Made by a program: the position numbers and the translations under genes. Positions 36,175-44,625 of a stretch of DNA of 64,000 nucleotides are shown here, piece after piece. This stretch comes from Variovorax paradoxus. GTDB taxonomy: Bacteria > Pseudomonadota > Gammaproteobacteria > Burkholderiales > Burkholderiaceae_C. Where the stretch lies: assembly GCF_030815855.1 (NCBI RefSeq), contig NZ_JAUSXG010000001.1, forward strand, positions 1,302,001 through 1,366,000, read 5' to 3'. Within the stretch, counting starts at the first letter, position 1. Each line of letters opens with the position of its first letter. Under the pieces are notes generated by a model. It saw only the letters and a list, made by a program, of their open reading frames with translations, was not told the DNA's origin and did no database searches.

Positions 36175-38688
36175 TTGCATCATGTCTTCTGGAGTTCGTT
36201 GTTGACGCCCGCGCGTGAGTCCGTCAGCGTCACGGCTGGATCGTGGGCCTTTGCCGCGCTGGGCGGAACGCTGTTCGGTGCGGCATTGCAGTTGCATCAG
36301 GCGCGGCTGTGGAGCGCGGGTGTCTACGCGGTCTTGTTCTTCGTGGGGCTTGCGGGACTGGCCGTGCTCTCCCGGCGGTGGCGGCCGCCGGCTTTCCTGT
36401 CTCGTCGGGCTTACGCATGGCCGATGCTGGCAGGGCTGCCCATGATCGTTGCCCTGGCTTGCGGATCCTTCGCCGGCGCCGGCCTCGCTGGCTGGCGGGC
36501 GGCCGCCTATTCGAACGGCGCACTCGACCCGGCCCTCGAGGGCCAAGACCTGCAGGTGGTCGGCGTGATCGCGCAAATGCCTCAGCGCAGCGAGGGCGGC
36601 ACGCGTTTTCGGCTGGATGTCGAATCCGCTCGCTGGGCCGACGGGCGCCTTGCATCTCCCGTTCGTGTTCCGCAGCGCATTGCGCTCGGCTGGTACCGCG
36701 ACGACACCAGTCTCTGGGGCCGCGCCTCCGAAGGGCATGCCATGGCCGGCAAAGACACAGGCCCGCTGCATGCGGGCGAACGCTGGCGCCTCACGGTCCG
36801 GCTCAAGGCGCCGCACGGCAATCTCAATCCGCATGGCTTCGACAACGAGCTGTGGCTGTGGGAGCAGGGCGTGCGTGCCAGCGGCTATGTGCGAACCGGG
36901 TCTCGCGATGCGGCGCCGGTACGCCTGCAGTCCACTTGGCTGCATCCGCTCGAGCGGGCACGTGAAGCGGTGCGTGACGCGGTGTTCGAGCGCGTGGCCG
37001 ACGCCCGGCAGGCCGGCGTGATCGCGGCCCTGGTCACCGGCGACCAGGGCGCCATCGAGCGCAGCGACTGGGATATTTTTCGCGCCACCGGCGTGGCGCA
37101 CCTGATGTCGATCTCGGGGCTCCACATCACCATGTTCGCCTGGCTCGCCGCACACGCTGTCGGCGCACTGTGGCGCCGCAGCGCCTGGCTGATGCTGCGC
37201 TTTCCCGCGCCGCAGGCCGCGCTTGTCGGCGGCGTGCTGCTGGCCGGGCTCTATGCGCTTTTCAGCGGATGGGGCGTGCCGTCGCAGCGCACGGTCTGGA
37301 TGCTGGCGACCGCGGCGTTGCTGCGGCTCACCGGGCGGCGCTGGCCATGGCCGCATGTCTGGCTGCTGATCGCGGCGGTGGTGGTGGCGATCGACCCTTG
37401 GGCGTTGATGCAGGCGGGTTTCTGGCTCAGCTTCGTCGCGGTCGGCGTCCTGTTCACGACCGGCTTCATGCGGCCCGCCGACGAGAAGACGGGCGCATCG
37501 GTCCGGCTGCTGGCGTTTTTTCGCGAGCAATGGGTGATCACGCTGGCGCTCACCCCGCTGAGCCTGCTGCTCTTCCAGCAGGTGTCCGTGGTGGGCCTGC
37601 TGGCCAATGCGATCGCCATCCCATGGGTCACGCTGGTGATCACTCCGCTGGCGATGTTGGGTACCGCGGTGGCGCCGCTTTGGAATCTTGCCGGCTGGGC
37701 GGTGCAGGCGCTCGCCGTGCTGCTGCAGTGGCTGGCCGCGTTGCCCTACGCCACGGTCTCGATGGCTGCCCCGCCGATGTGGATGGCCGCGTGCGGCGTG
37801 GCGGGCGGCGTTTTGCTGGCGATGCGCCTGCCGTGGTCGCTTCGCGCGCTGGGCCTGCCGCTGCTGCTGCCGGTGCTGCTCTGGCAGGCGCCCCGGCCGG
37901 CCGCCGGACAGTTCGAACTGCTGGCCGCCGACATCGGGCAAGGCAATGCGGTCCTGGTTCGCACCGCAACGCATAGCCTGCTGTACGACGCGGGTCCGCG
38001 CTACAGCCTCGAAAGCGACGCCGGCCACCGCGTGCTCGTGCCCTTGCTGCGCGCCTTCGACGAGCGGCTGGACATGCTGCTGCTGAGCCACCGCGACAGC
38101 GACCACACCGGCGGCGCGGCCGCGGTGCTCGCGATGCAGCCGCAGGCCGCACTCGTGAGCTCGATCGAAGCGACGCATCCGCTGCAGGCGGTGCGGCCGG
38201 CGACGCGTTGCGAGGCCGGCCAGCGCTGGACCTGGGACGGCGTGGATTTCGAAATTCTCCATCCCGTGCCGGCGGACTATCTTTCCTTCACCAAACCCAA
38301 CGCGATTTCCTGCGTGCTGCGCATCGGCAACGGCCGCGCCACCGTGCTGCTGGCCGGCGACATCGAGCGCCTGCAGGAAACGGCGCTGGTGTCGCGGACT
38401 CCGGAGCTTCGCGCCGATGTGCTGCTGGCACCGCACCATGGCAGCAAGACCTCGTCGAGCGAGGCGCTGCTCGACGCGGTGCGCCCGCGCATTGCGCTGG
38501 TTCAGGCGGGCTATCGCAACCGGTTCGGCCATCCGGCCCGGGAGGTGGTCGACCGCTACGCCGCGCACGGCGTCAGGCTGGTGGAGAACGTGCCCTGCGG
38601 CGCCGCGCTGTGGCGTAGCGCGGCGCCTGCGGAGGTCGGCTGCGAGCGGGAGCTCAATGCCCGTTATTGGCACCACCGGCTGCCCTGA
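36175..38688 (+). CDS. comEC: ComEC/Rec2 DNA-uptake channel protein
   Basis: ComEC conducts single-stranded DNA across the inner membrane during transformation. The protein has a DUF4131-like N-terminal region with membrane helices, the central competence domain (MSISGLHITMFAWLAA, FSGWGVPSQRTVWM), and a C-terminal metallo-beta-lactamase domain starting ELLAADIGQGNAV with the metal motif SHRDSDHTGG and LAPHHGSKTSS. The start is uncertain: TTG 36175 gives 837 aa, but no ribosome-binding site is well spaced; TTG 36202 has GGAG 7 nt upstream. Sits between the two ATP-grasp modules; I saw no other competence gene in the window. Confidence 0.9.
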   Translation: MHHVFWSSLLTPARESVSVTAGSWAFAALGGTLFGAALQLHQARLWSAGVYAVLFFVGLAGLAVLSRRWRPPAFLSRRAYAWPMLAGLPMIVALACGSFAGAGLAGWRAAAYSNGALDPALEGQDLQVVGVIAQMPQRSEGGTRFRLDVESARWADGRLASPVRVPQRIALGWYRDDTSLWGRASEGHAMAGKDTGPLHAGERWRLTVRLKAPHGNLNPHGFDNELWLWEQGVRASGYVRTGSRDAAPVRLQSTWLHPLERAREAVRDAVFERVADARQAGVIAALVTGDQGAIERSDWDIFRATGVAHLMSISGLHITMFAWLAAHAVGALWRRSAWLMLRFPAPQAALVGGVLLAGLYALFSGWGVPSQRTVWMLATAALLRLTGRRWPWPHVWLLIAAVVVAIDPWALMQAGFWLSFVAVGVLFTTGFMRPADEKTGASVRLLAFFREQWVITLALTPLSLLLFQQVSVVGLLANAIAIPWVTLVITPLAMLGTAVAPLWNLAGWAVQALAVLLQWLAALPYATVSMAAPPMWMAACGVAGGVLLAMRLPWSLRALGLPLLLPVLLWQAPRPAAGQFELLAADIGQGNAVLVRTATHSLLYDAGPRYSLESDAGHRVLVPLLRAFDERLDMLLLSHRDSDHTGGAAAVLAMQPQAALVSSIEATHPLQAVRPATRCEAGQRWTWDGVDFEILHPVPADYLSFTKPNAISCVLRIGNGRATVLLAGDIERLQETALVSRTPELRADVLLAPHHGSKTSSSEALLDAVRPRIALVQAGYRNRFGHPAREVVDRYAAHGVRLVENVPCGAALWRSAAPAEVGCERELNARYWHHRLP

Positions 38689-38778
38689 AAGCGGCCGCGG
38701 GGCCGGGTTCCGCGCCAACATAGGGCTTTCACTGGCCTCGAACTTGCTAAGCTATGGCTCAAGGAGATTGGTCGTTCC

Positions 38779-40278
38779 ATGCACAAATTCGATGAGATGT
38801 ATGAGCAGTTGCCCTATGCGGGGGCTGCGATCAGGCAACACTACAAGCGCTACGACCAATGGCTTGCGAAGCAGCCCGGCGAGGTGATGAGGGCGCGGCG
38901 CGAAGAGGCGGAAATGATCTTTCGCCGGGTCGGGATCACCTTTGCGGTGTACGGCGCCAAGGACGAGGACGGCTCCGGTACCGAGCGGCTCATTCCGTTC
39001 GACCTGTTGCCGCGCATCATTCCCGCCCACGAGTGGGAGAGCATGGAAAAAGGGCTGGTGCAGCGCGTGACGGCGCTCAACCGCTTTCTGCATGACGTCT
39101 ACCACGACCAGGAAATCATCAAGGCCGGCATCATTCCGGCCGAGCAGATCCTGAACAACGCGCAGTTCCGCCCCGAGATGATGGGCGTCACGGTGCCGCA
39201 CAACGTCTACTCGAACATCTCGGGCATCGACATCGTCCGCGCCCCCGATGCCCAGGGCAACGGCGAGTACTACGTGCTCGAAGACAACCTGCGCGTGCCC
39301 AGCGGCGTGAGCTACATGCTCGAGAACCGCAAGATGATGATGCGGCTCTTCCCCGAGCTGTTCAACCAGAACCGCATCGCCCCCGTGGCGCACTACCCCG
39401 ACCTGCTGCTCGAAACGCTGCGTGCGAGCGCACCGCCCGCCACGGCCGAGCCCACCGTGGTGGTGCTGACCCCCGGCATGTACAACAGCGCCTACTTCGA
39501 GCATGCCTTCCTCGCGCAGCAGATGGGCGTCGAGCTGGTCGAAGGGCAGGACCTGTTCGTCAAGGACGACTTCGTCTACATGCGCACCACGCGCGGGCCG
39601 AAGCGCGTCGACGTGATCTACCGCCGCGTCGACGACGACTTCCTCGACCCCGACGTGTTCCGCTCGACCTCCACGCTCGGCACGGCCGGCCTGATGCGCG
39701 CCTACCGCGCAGGCAACGTCGTGATCTGCAATGCGGTGGGTACCGGCGTGGCCGACGACAAGTCGATTTACCCCTACGTGCCCAAGATGATCGAGTTCTA
39801 CCTCGGCGAAAAGCCGATCCTGAAGAACGTGCCGACCTACATGTGCCGCAACAAGGACGAGCTGCAGTACACGCTCGACAACATGAAGGACCTGGTCGTC
39901 AAGGAGGTGCACGGCGCCGGCGGCTACGGCATGTTGATCGGTCCGGCCGCCACGCAGGCCGAGATCGAAGACTTCAAGAAGGCCGTGATCGCCAAGCCCG
40001 ACGGCTACATCGCCCAGCCCACGCTGAGCCTGTCGACCTCGCCGACTTTTGTCGATGCCGGCATTGCGCCGCGCCACATCGACCTGCGCCCGTTCGTGCT
40101 GTCGGGCAAGGAAGTGCAGATGGTGCCCGGCGGCCTCACGCGCGTGGCGCTCAAGGAAGGCTCGCTGGTGGTCAACTCGTCGCAGGGCGGCGGCACCAAG
40201 GACACCTGGATCCTCGAAGCGGACCGCGGCGCCAAGCCCAAGGCGACGCAATCGCAAAGTCAATCGCAGTCGGCCTGA
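38779..40278 (+). CDS. circularly permuted ATP-grasp protein (stand-alone)
   Basis: A 499-aa protein of the same family as the N-terminal part of the 29694-32447 product. Shared landmarks are LNRFLHDVYHDQ, IVRAPDAQGNGEYYVLEDNLR, VVLTPGMYNSAYFEHAFLA, YRRVDDDFLDPD and PTLSLSTSPTF. It starts MHKFDEMYEQLPYAGAAIRQHY, typical for these stand-alone forms. The C-terminus ends in a Gln/Ser run (ATQSQSQSQSA). Predicted to activate a carboxylate with ATP to make an amide or peptide bond, working with the alpha-E protein 44 nt downstream. Confidence 0.88.
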   Translation: MHKFDEMYEQLPYAGAAIRQHYKRYDQWLAKQPGEVMRARREEAEMIFRRVGITFAVYGAKDEDGSGTERLIPFDLLPRIIPAHEWESMEKGLVQRVTALNRFLHDVYHDQEIIKAGIIPAEQILNNAQFRPEMMGVTVPHNVYSNISGIDIVRAPDAQGNGEYYVLEDNLRVPSGVSYMLENRKMMMRLFPELFNQNRIAPVAHYPDLLLETLRASAPPATAEPTVVVLTPGMYNSAYFEHAFLAQQMGVELVEGQDLFVKDDFVYMRTTRGPKRVDVIYRRVDDDFLDPDVFRSTSTLGTAGLMRAYRAGNVVICNAVGTGVADDKSIYPYVPKMIEFYLGEKPILKNVPTYMCRNKDELQYTLDNMKDLVVKEVHGAGGYGMLIGPAATQAEIEDFKKAVIAKPDGYIAQPTLSLSTSPTFVDAGIAPRHIDLRPFVLSGKEVQMVPGGLTRVALKEGSLVVNSSQGGGTKDTWILEADRGAKPKATQSQSQSQSA

Positions 40279-40322
40279 CGCAGCAGACAAGCAAGCAAAG
40301 CAAGGAATCAGGAGAACAAACG

Positions 40323-41279
40323 ATGCTGTCACGCACTGCCGATCACCTCTACTGGATGTCGCGCTATACCGAGCGCGCGGAAAACACCGCGCGCATGCTC
40401 GACGTCAACTACCAGACCTCGCTCCTGCCCCAATCGGCCGAAGTGGCCAAGTACGGCTGGCAGGGCGTGCTGTCCATCAGCGAGCTGCTGCCTTCGTACA
40501 ACAAGAAGTACGAGCAGATCGCGCCCAACGAGGTGATGGAATTCATGGTCAAGGACGAGAGCAATCCGTCTTCGATCGTCTCCTGCCTCAAGGCGGCACG
40601 CGAAAACGCGCGCGCGGTTCGCGGCGCACTGACCACCGAAGCCTGGGAAACCCAGAACACCACCTGGCTCGAAGTCAACCGCATGCTGCGCGCCGGCGAT
40701 TTCGAGCGCGACCCGGCGCAGTTCTTCGAATGGGTCAAGTTCCGCTCGCACCTGTCGCGCGGCGTGACGCTCGGCACCATGCTGCAGGACGAGGCCTTTT
40801 ACTTCTCGCGCCTGGGCACCTTTCTGGAGCGCGCCGACAACACGGCGCGGTTGGTGGACGTGAAGTTTCACGCCCTCAACAGCGAATTCTTCGGCACTGC
40901 CACCGAGGAAGACCAGGAGTACGATTTCTATCACTGGAGCGCCATCCTGCGCAGCGTCTCGGCCTTCGAGGTGTACCGCAAGGTGTACCGCGACGTGATC
41001 AAGCCCGAGCGCGTGGCCGAGCTGCTCATTCTTCGCGCCGACATGCCGCGTTCGCTGCATGCGAGCCTCGTCGAAGTGGTGAACAACCTCGCCAAGGTGC
41101 AGAACGAGCAGAGCGCCGAAACCCAGCGCCGCGCCGGCAAGCTGCTGGCCGACCTGCAGTACGCGCGCGTCGACGAAATTCTGGCGACCGGACTGCATGC
41201 CTACCTCACGCAGTTCCTCGACCGGGTGAACGAGTTGGGCGGGCGGATCAGCCAGGACTTTTTGGTGCCGGCGCACTGA
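40323..41279 (+). CDS. alpha-E domain protein
   Basis: A 318-aa all-helical protein whose first residues MLSRTADHLYWMSRYTERAENTAR carry the conserved alpha-E motif. A second related motif occurs at FYFSRLGTFLERADNTARLVD. It is always coded with circularly permuted ATP-grasp ligases and is presumed to be their accessory or scaffolding subunit; no catalytic residue is known. An AGGAG site precedes the ATG. The same pair appears fused in the minus-strand module. Confidence 0.88.
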   Translation: MLSRTADHLYWMSRYTERAENTARMLDVNYQTSLLPQSAEVAKYGWQGVLSISELLPSYNKKYEQIAPNEVMEFMVKDESNPSSIVSCLKAARENARAVRGALTTEAWETQNTTWLEVNRMLRAGDFERDPAQFFEWVKFRSHLSRGVTLGTMLQDEAFYFSRLGTFLERADNTARLVDVKFHALNSEFFGTATEEDQEYDFYHWSAILRSVSAFEVYRKVYRDVIKPERVAELLILRADMPRSLHASLVEVVNNLAKVQNEQSAETQRRAGKLLADLQYARVDEILATGLHAYLTQFLDRVNELGGRISQDFLVPAH

Positions 41280-41292
41280 GCATGGCGAACGC

Positions 41293-41838
41293 GTGCGGCT
41301 GATCGCCCATTCGCCGCGTACCTTCTCGATCGAAGGCTTTCTCGAATCGGAGGAGTGCGGAGAGCTGATCGCGCTTGCCGAGCGCGAAGACTTCGCGTCG
41401 GCAGGCGTGCGCACCGCGGATGGGCCGAAGGCCATGCCGGCCATACGCAATAACGAGCGCGCGATGCTGCCTTCACCGCACTGGGTTGCGCTGCTATGGG
41501 CGCGGCTCGGGCAAGTCGCGCTGCCTGAGATCGCCGGGCATGCAGCTCGGGGGCTGCCGAGAGACCTTCGCTTCTACAAGTACTCGCCCGGCCAGCGCTT
41601 CAAGATGCACAAGGACGGGCCGTGGCATGAAGACGGGCTCACGAGCCAGCTCACGCTGCTGGTCTACCTGAACGACGGCTTCACCGGCGGCGACACCGAC
41701 TTCCGCGAGTTCCGTGTGAAGCCCGAAGCCGGCGCGGCGCTGCTTTTCATCCACGACACCTGGCATGAAGGTGCGGCGATCGAAGAGGGCACGAAGTACG
41801 TGCTGCGCTCCGACGTGATGTACGGCCCCGTCGCCTGA
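41293..41838 (+). CDS. 2-oxoglutarate/Fe(II)-dependent oxygenase, prolyl 4-hydroxylase-like
   Basis: A 181-aa dioxygenase. Iron ligands His106 and Asp108 (FKMHKDGPW) and His158 (HDTWHEGAAI), with Lys168 as a likely 2-oxoglutarate contact, form the HxD...H...K pattern of the P4Hc family. The GTG at 41293 is the best in-frame start but has no clear ribosome-binding site; it lies 14 nt after the alpha-E gene stop. The substrate is unknown; the adjacency to the ATP-grasp pair raises the possibility of modifying that system's product. Confidence 0.8.
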   Translation: MRLIAHSPRTFSIEGFLESEECGELIALAEREDFASAGVRTADGPKAMPAIRNNERAMLPSPHWVALLWARLGQVALPEIAGHAARGLPRDLRFYKYSPGQRFKMHKDGPWHEDGLTSQLTLLVYLNDGFTGGDTDFREFRVKPEAGAALLFIHDTWHEGAAIEEGTKYVLRSDVMYGPVA

Positions 41839-41856
41839 GTACGGGCGAGGCGGCGC

Positions 41857-43350
41857 TCAGCTCGCCGTTGCCTGCCGCACCGCGCGTTCCCAGCGCGCCA
41901 TCGATTCCTCGGCTTGCGCACGGCCCATGGTCGGCATGAAGCGGCGCTCGACCTTCCACAGTTTCGAGAGCTGCCGCGCATCGCTGTAGACGCCGGTCGA
42001 CAGGCCCGCGAGGTAGGCGGCGCCGAGCGCGGTGGTCTCGATCACTTCGGGCCGCACCACGGGAATGCCCAGCAGATCGGCCTGGAACTGCATCAGCAGG
42101 TCGTTCACGCTGGCACCGCCGTCGACGCGCAGCTCGGCGACAGGCGTGCCGCCGGCGGCGACCGCATCGCGGCTCATGGCCTGCAGCAGTGCGGCACTTT
42201 GGTAGGCGATGCTTTCGAGCGCGGCGCGCGCGATGTGCGCCACGGTGGTTCCGCGCGTGAGGCCGGTGATGGTGCCGCGCGCATCCGCATGCCAGTAGGG
42301 CGCGCCGAGGCCGGTGAAGGCCGGCACCATCATCACGCCGCCCGCGTCGGGTACGCTCTCGGCGAGCGACTGCACTTCGGCGCTGCCCTTGATGGCCTTG
42401 AGTCCGTCGCGCAGCCACTGCACCACGGCACCGCCGACGAAGACGCTGCCCTCCATCGCGTACTGCGGCGTGGCGTCGGTCTGCGCGGCGCTGGTGACGA
42501 GCAGGCCGTTGTGCGAAGGCTGGAACGCCGCGCCCGTGTGCATGAGCAGGAAGCAGCCGGTGCCGTAGGTGTTCTTGGCCATGCCGGCCGTAAAGCAGGC
42601 CTGGCCGAAGAGGGCGCTCTGCTGGTCGCCAGCCACGCCGCCGATGGGCAGCGCACGGCCGAGCAGGGCCGCATCGGTGTCGGCAAAGTGCGAGCTCGAC
42701 GGCTGCACCTTGGGCATGAGCGCGGCGGGAATGTCGAGCGCCTTGAGCAGGTCCACATCCCATTCGTTGCGGTGCACGTTGAAGAGCATCGTGCGCGAGG
42801 CGTTGCTCACGTCGGTCACGTGCACCTTGCCGCCGGTAAGTTGCCACATGAGCCAGCTGTCGACGGTGCCGAAGGCGAGCTCGCCGCGCTCGGCCTGCGC
42901 GCGTGCGCCGGGCACGTTGTCGAGCAGCCAGCGCAGCTTGGTGCCGGAGAAATAGGCGTCGATCACCAGGCCGGTTTTCTCCTGGATGGTGCCGGTCATG
43001 CCTTCGTCGCGCAGCTTTGCGCACAGCGGCTCGGCGCGGCGGTCTTGCCACACGATGGCGTGGTGCACCGGCTGGCCGGTCTTGCGGTTCCACAGCACGG
43101 TGGTTTCGCGCTGGTTGGTAATGCCGATGGCGTGGATGTCCGCGGGCTGGAGCTTGGCCTTGACGAGCACTTCGCGCGCGGTGGCAAGCTGGCTGTGCCA
43201 GATTTCCATCGGGTCATGCTCGACCCAGCCAGGCTGGGGATAGATCTGAGTGAGTTCCTTCTGCGCGATGGCGACGATGCGGCCCTCGCGGTCGAACACG
43301 ATGCTGCGGGAGCTGGAGGTGCCCTGGTCGAGTGCTAGCAAGTAGGTCAT
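41857..43350 (-). CDS. glpK: glycerol kinase
   Basis: GlpK phosphorylates glycerol to sn-glycerol 3-phosphate. The 497-aa FGGY-family protein is full length: [13 protein letters not shown] at the N-terminus, [14 protein letters not shown], the GITNQRET substrate loop, [14 protein letters not shown], and [15 protein letters not shown] near the active site. It sits downstream of glpR on the same strand, with copy B of the two-hairpin repeat filling the interval. GlpD, coded in the divergent operon, uses its product. Confidence 0.96.
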   Translation of the reverse strand: MTYLLALDQGTSSSRSIVFDREGRIVAIAQKELTQIYPQPGWVEHDPMEIWHSQLATAREVLVKAKLQPADIHAIGITNQRETTVLWNRKTGQPVHHAIVWQDRRAEPLCAKLRDEGMTGTIQEKTGLVIDAYFSGTKLRWLLDNVPGARAQAERGELAFGTVDSWLMWQLTGGKVHVTDVSNASRTMLFNVHRNEWDVDLLKALDIPAALMPKVQPSSSHFADTDAALLGRALPIGGVAGDQQSALFGQACFTAGMAKNTYGTGCFLLMHTGAAFQPSHNGLLVTSAAQTDATPQYAMEGSVFVGGAVVQWLRDGLKAIKGSAEVQSLAESVPDAGGVMMVPAFTGLGAPYWHADARGTITGLTRGTTVAHIARAALESIAYQSAALLQAMSRDAVAAGGTPVAELRVDGGASVNDLLMQFQADLLGIPVVRPEVIETTALGAAYLAGLSTGVYSDARQLSKLWKVERRFMPTMGRAQAEESMARWERAVRQATAS

Positions 43351-43436
43351 GGCTTGGGTGTTCCTTGGAGTCTGATCATGCGGGCTGCCTTGCGTTCTTG
43401 GCGCTGTTGTCCGTAGCGCTGTTGCTCAGGGCGCTG

Positions 43437-43690
43437 TTGTTCAGGGCGCGTGCACAGGCCACCGGGTACTCCCCTCCGCGAATGTCCCCCGGCCTGCGGC
43501 CTCCTCCTTGATTTCGCTGCGGGGAGCACCCGATGCCCTGTGCACACTGGGCGCTGCACTTGTTCCGCGCGATCAACGACCGCTCTGAACAACGCTCCCG
43601 TCGATGGGGTGCCTTGCGCAGCGAAATCAAGGGGGAGGCCGCAGGCCGGAGGACATTCGCGGAGCAAGGTACCCCGTCGGCGGGAGTGCC
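43437..43690. repeat. two-hairpin dispersed repeat, copy B
   Basis: Occupies most of the 386-bp gap between glpR and glpK. Hairpin 1 is 43450-43545, hairpin 2 is 43592-43689, and the spacer between them is about 47 nt. Both tips read GGCC-TGC/GCA-GGCC. Same orientation as copy A. The left end is TTGTTCAGGGCGC (43437-43449), whose complement ends copy C. The left flank (43391-43436) additionally carries short tandem GCGCTGTTG-like units. No gene is recognisable here. Confidence 0.9.
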
Positions 43691-43736
43691 CCCCGAATGC
43701 CTTCTAGCACGGCAAACAAAATGACAAGCCCTCATC

Positions 43737-44504
43737 TCAATCGCGCGCAATTTCAAGCCGGACCTGCGCCGCATGCAGCAGGTCGGCGAACGGCGGTGGC
43801 GGCTCCGCGTCGGTAAAGAAACGGTCGATCTGCGAGAGCGTGCCCAGCTGAATCATCGCGGGCCGGTTGAACTTGCTTGCGTCCGCCGCGAGCCACACCT
43901 CGCGTCCCTGGGCGATGATGGTTTGCGCCACCTTCACTTCGCGCAAGTCGAAGTCGCGCAGCGATCCGTCGGCCTCGATGCTCGACACGCCGATCAGCGC
44001 GATGTCCACCTTGAACTGGCGGATGAAATCGATGGTGGCCTCGCCCACGATGGCGCGGTCGCGCGGGCGCACCGAACCGCCCGCCACGATCACCTCGCAA
44101 GAGGTGTTGCCGCTCAGGATGGTGGCCACGTTCAGGTTGTTGGTGATCACGCGCAGGCCCGTGTGGCGCATCAGCGCCTTGGCGATGGCCTCGGTGGTGG
44201 TGCCGATGTTGAGGATCAGCGAGCAGTCGTTGGGCACCAGCTCGGCCACGCGCCGTGCGATGCGCGCCTTGCCTTCGGCATGCAGCGTTTCGCGCTGCTG
44301 GTAGCCGATGTTCTCGGTGGTGGAGCTCGGCACGCGCACGCCGCCGTGAAAACGCGTGAGCAGCCCCTGGTCCGCCAGCCGCTGTACATCGCGCCGCACG
44401 GTCTGCAGCGTGACGCCGAGCATGTCGGCCAGCTGTTCGACGGTGACGGAGCCGCGCGTGCGCACGGTATCGAGAAGATTGATCTGGCGCGGATTGGAAT
44501 TCAC
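43737..44504 (-). CDS. glpR: DeoR-family glycerol 3-phosphate regulon repressor
   Basis: A DeoR-type repressor with N-terminal helix-turn-helix (GSVTVEQLADMLGVTLQTVRR) and the C-terminal sugar-phosphate domain. LILNIGTTTEAIAKAL, TNNLNVATIL and GEATIDFIRQF are close to E. coli GlpR. I chose GTG 44504 because it aligns with the E. coli start (255 versus 252 aa); TTG 44546 would add 14 residues, and neither has a good ribosome-binding site. The expected inducer is glycerol 3-phosphate. It lies between glpK and the glpD operon, whose shared upstream region holds likely GlpR boxes. Confidence 0.9.
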   Translation of the reverse strand: MNSNPRQINLLDTVRTRGSVTVEQLADMLGVTLQTVRRDVQRLADQGLLTRFHGGVRVPSSTTENIGYQQRETLHAEGKARIARRVAELVPNDCSLILNIGTTTEAIAKALMRHTGLRVITNNLNVATILSGNTSCEVIVAGGSVRPRDRAIVGEATIDFIRQFKVDIALIGVSSIEADGSLRDFDLREVKVAQTIIAQGREVWLAADASKFNRPAMIQLGTLSQIDRFFTDAEPPPPFADLLHAAQVRLEIARD

Positions 44505-44559
44505 AAAAGCGTCGTGGAGAACGGGAAAACTCTCAGGAGAGTACAAGCCGTGCCACTTT

Positions 44560-44577
44560 AAAACGAAAGAAAACGAA
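44560..44577. promoter_or_regulatory. candidate GlpR operator, twin AAACGAA boxes
   Basis: AAACGAA occurs at 44561-44567 and 44571-44577, ten bp or one helical turn apart, in the region between divergent glpR and glpD. DeoR-family GlpR proteins bind repeats of the TTTCG/CGAAA type, so these are good operator candidates for autoregulation and glpD control. Confidence 0.65.
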
Positions 44578-44625
44578 CCCGACTAAGGGAAAACTCGGAG
44601 GAAAATCGCGTCAAAAGGAATCCAA

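Noticed and set aside
36121..38721. 866-codon open frame opposite comEC
   Set aside because: Arg/His/Gln-rich composition and no motif; it is the shadow of comEC, whose domains are clear.
43391..43440. Short tandem GCGCTGTTG-like units next to repeat copy B, considered as a CRISPR remnant or iteron array
   Set aside because: Units are ~15 bp, irregular, few, and without spacers; they are more likely degenerated repeat-element flank.
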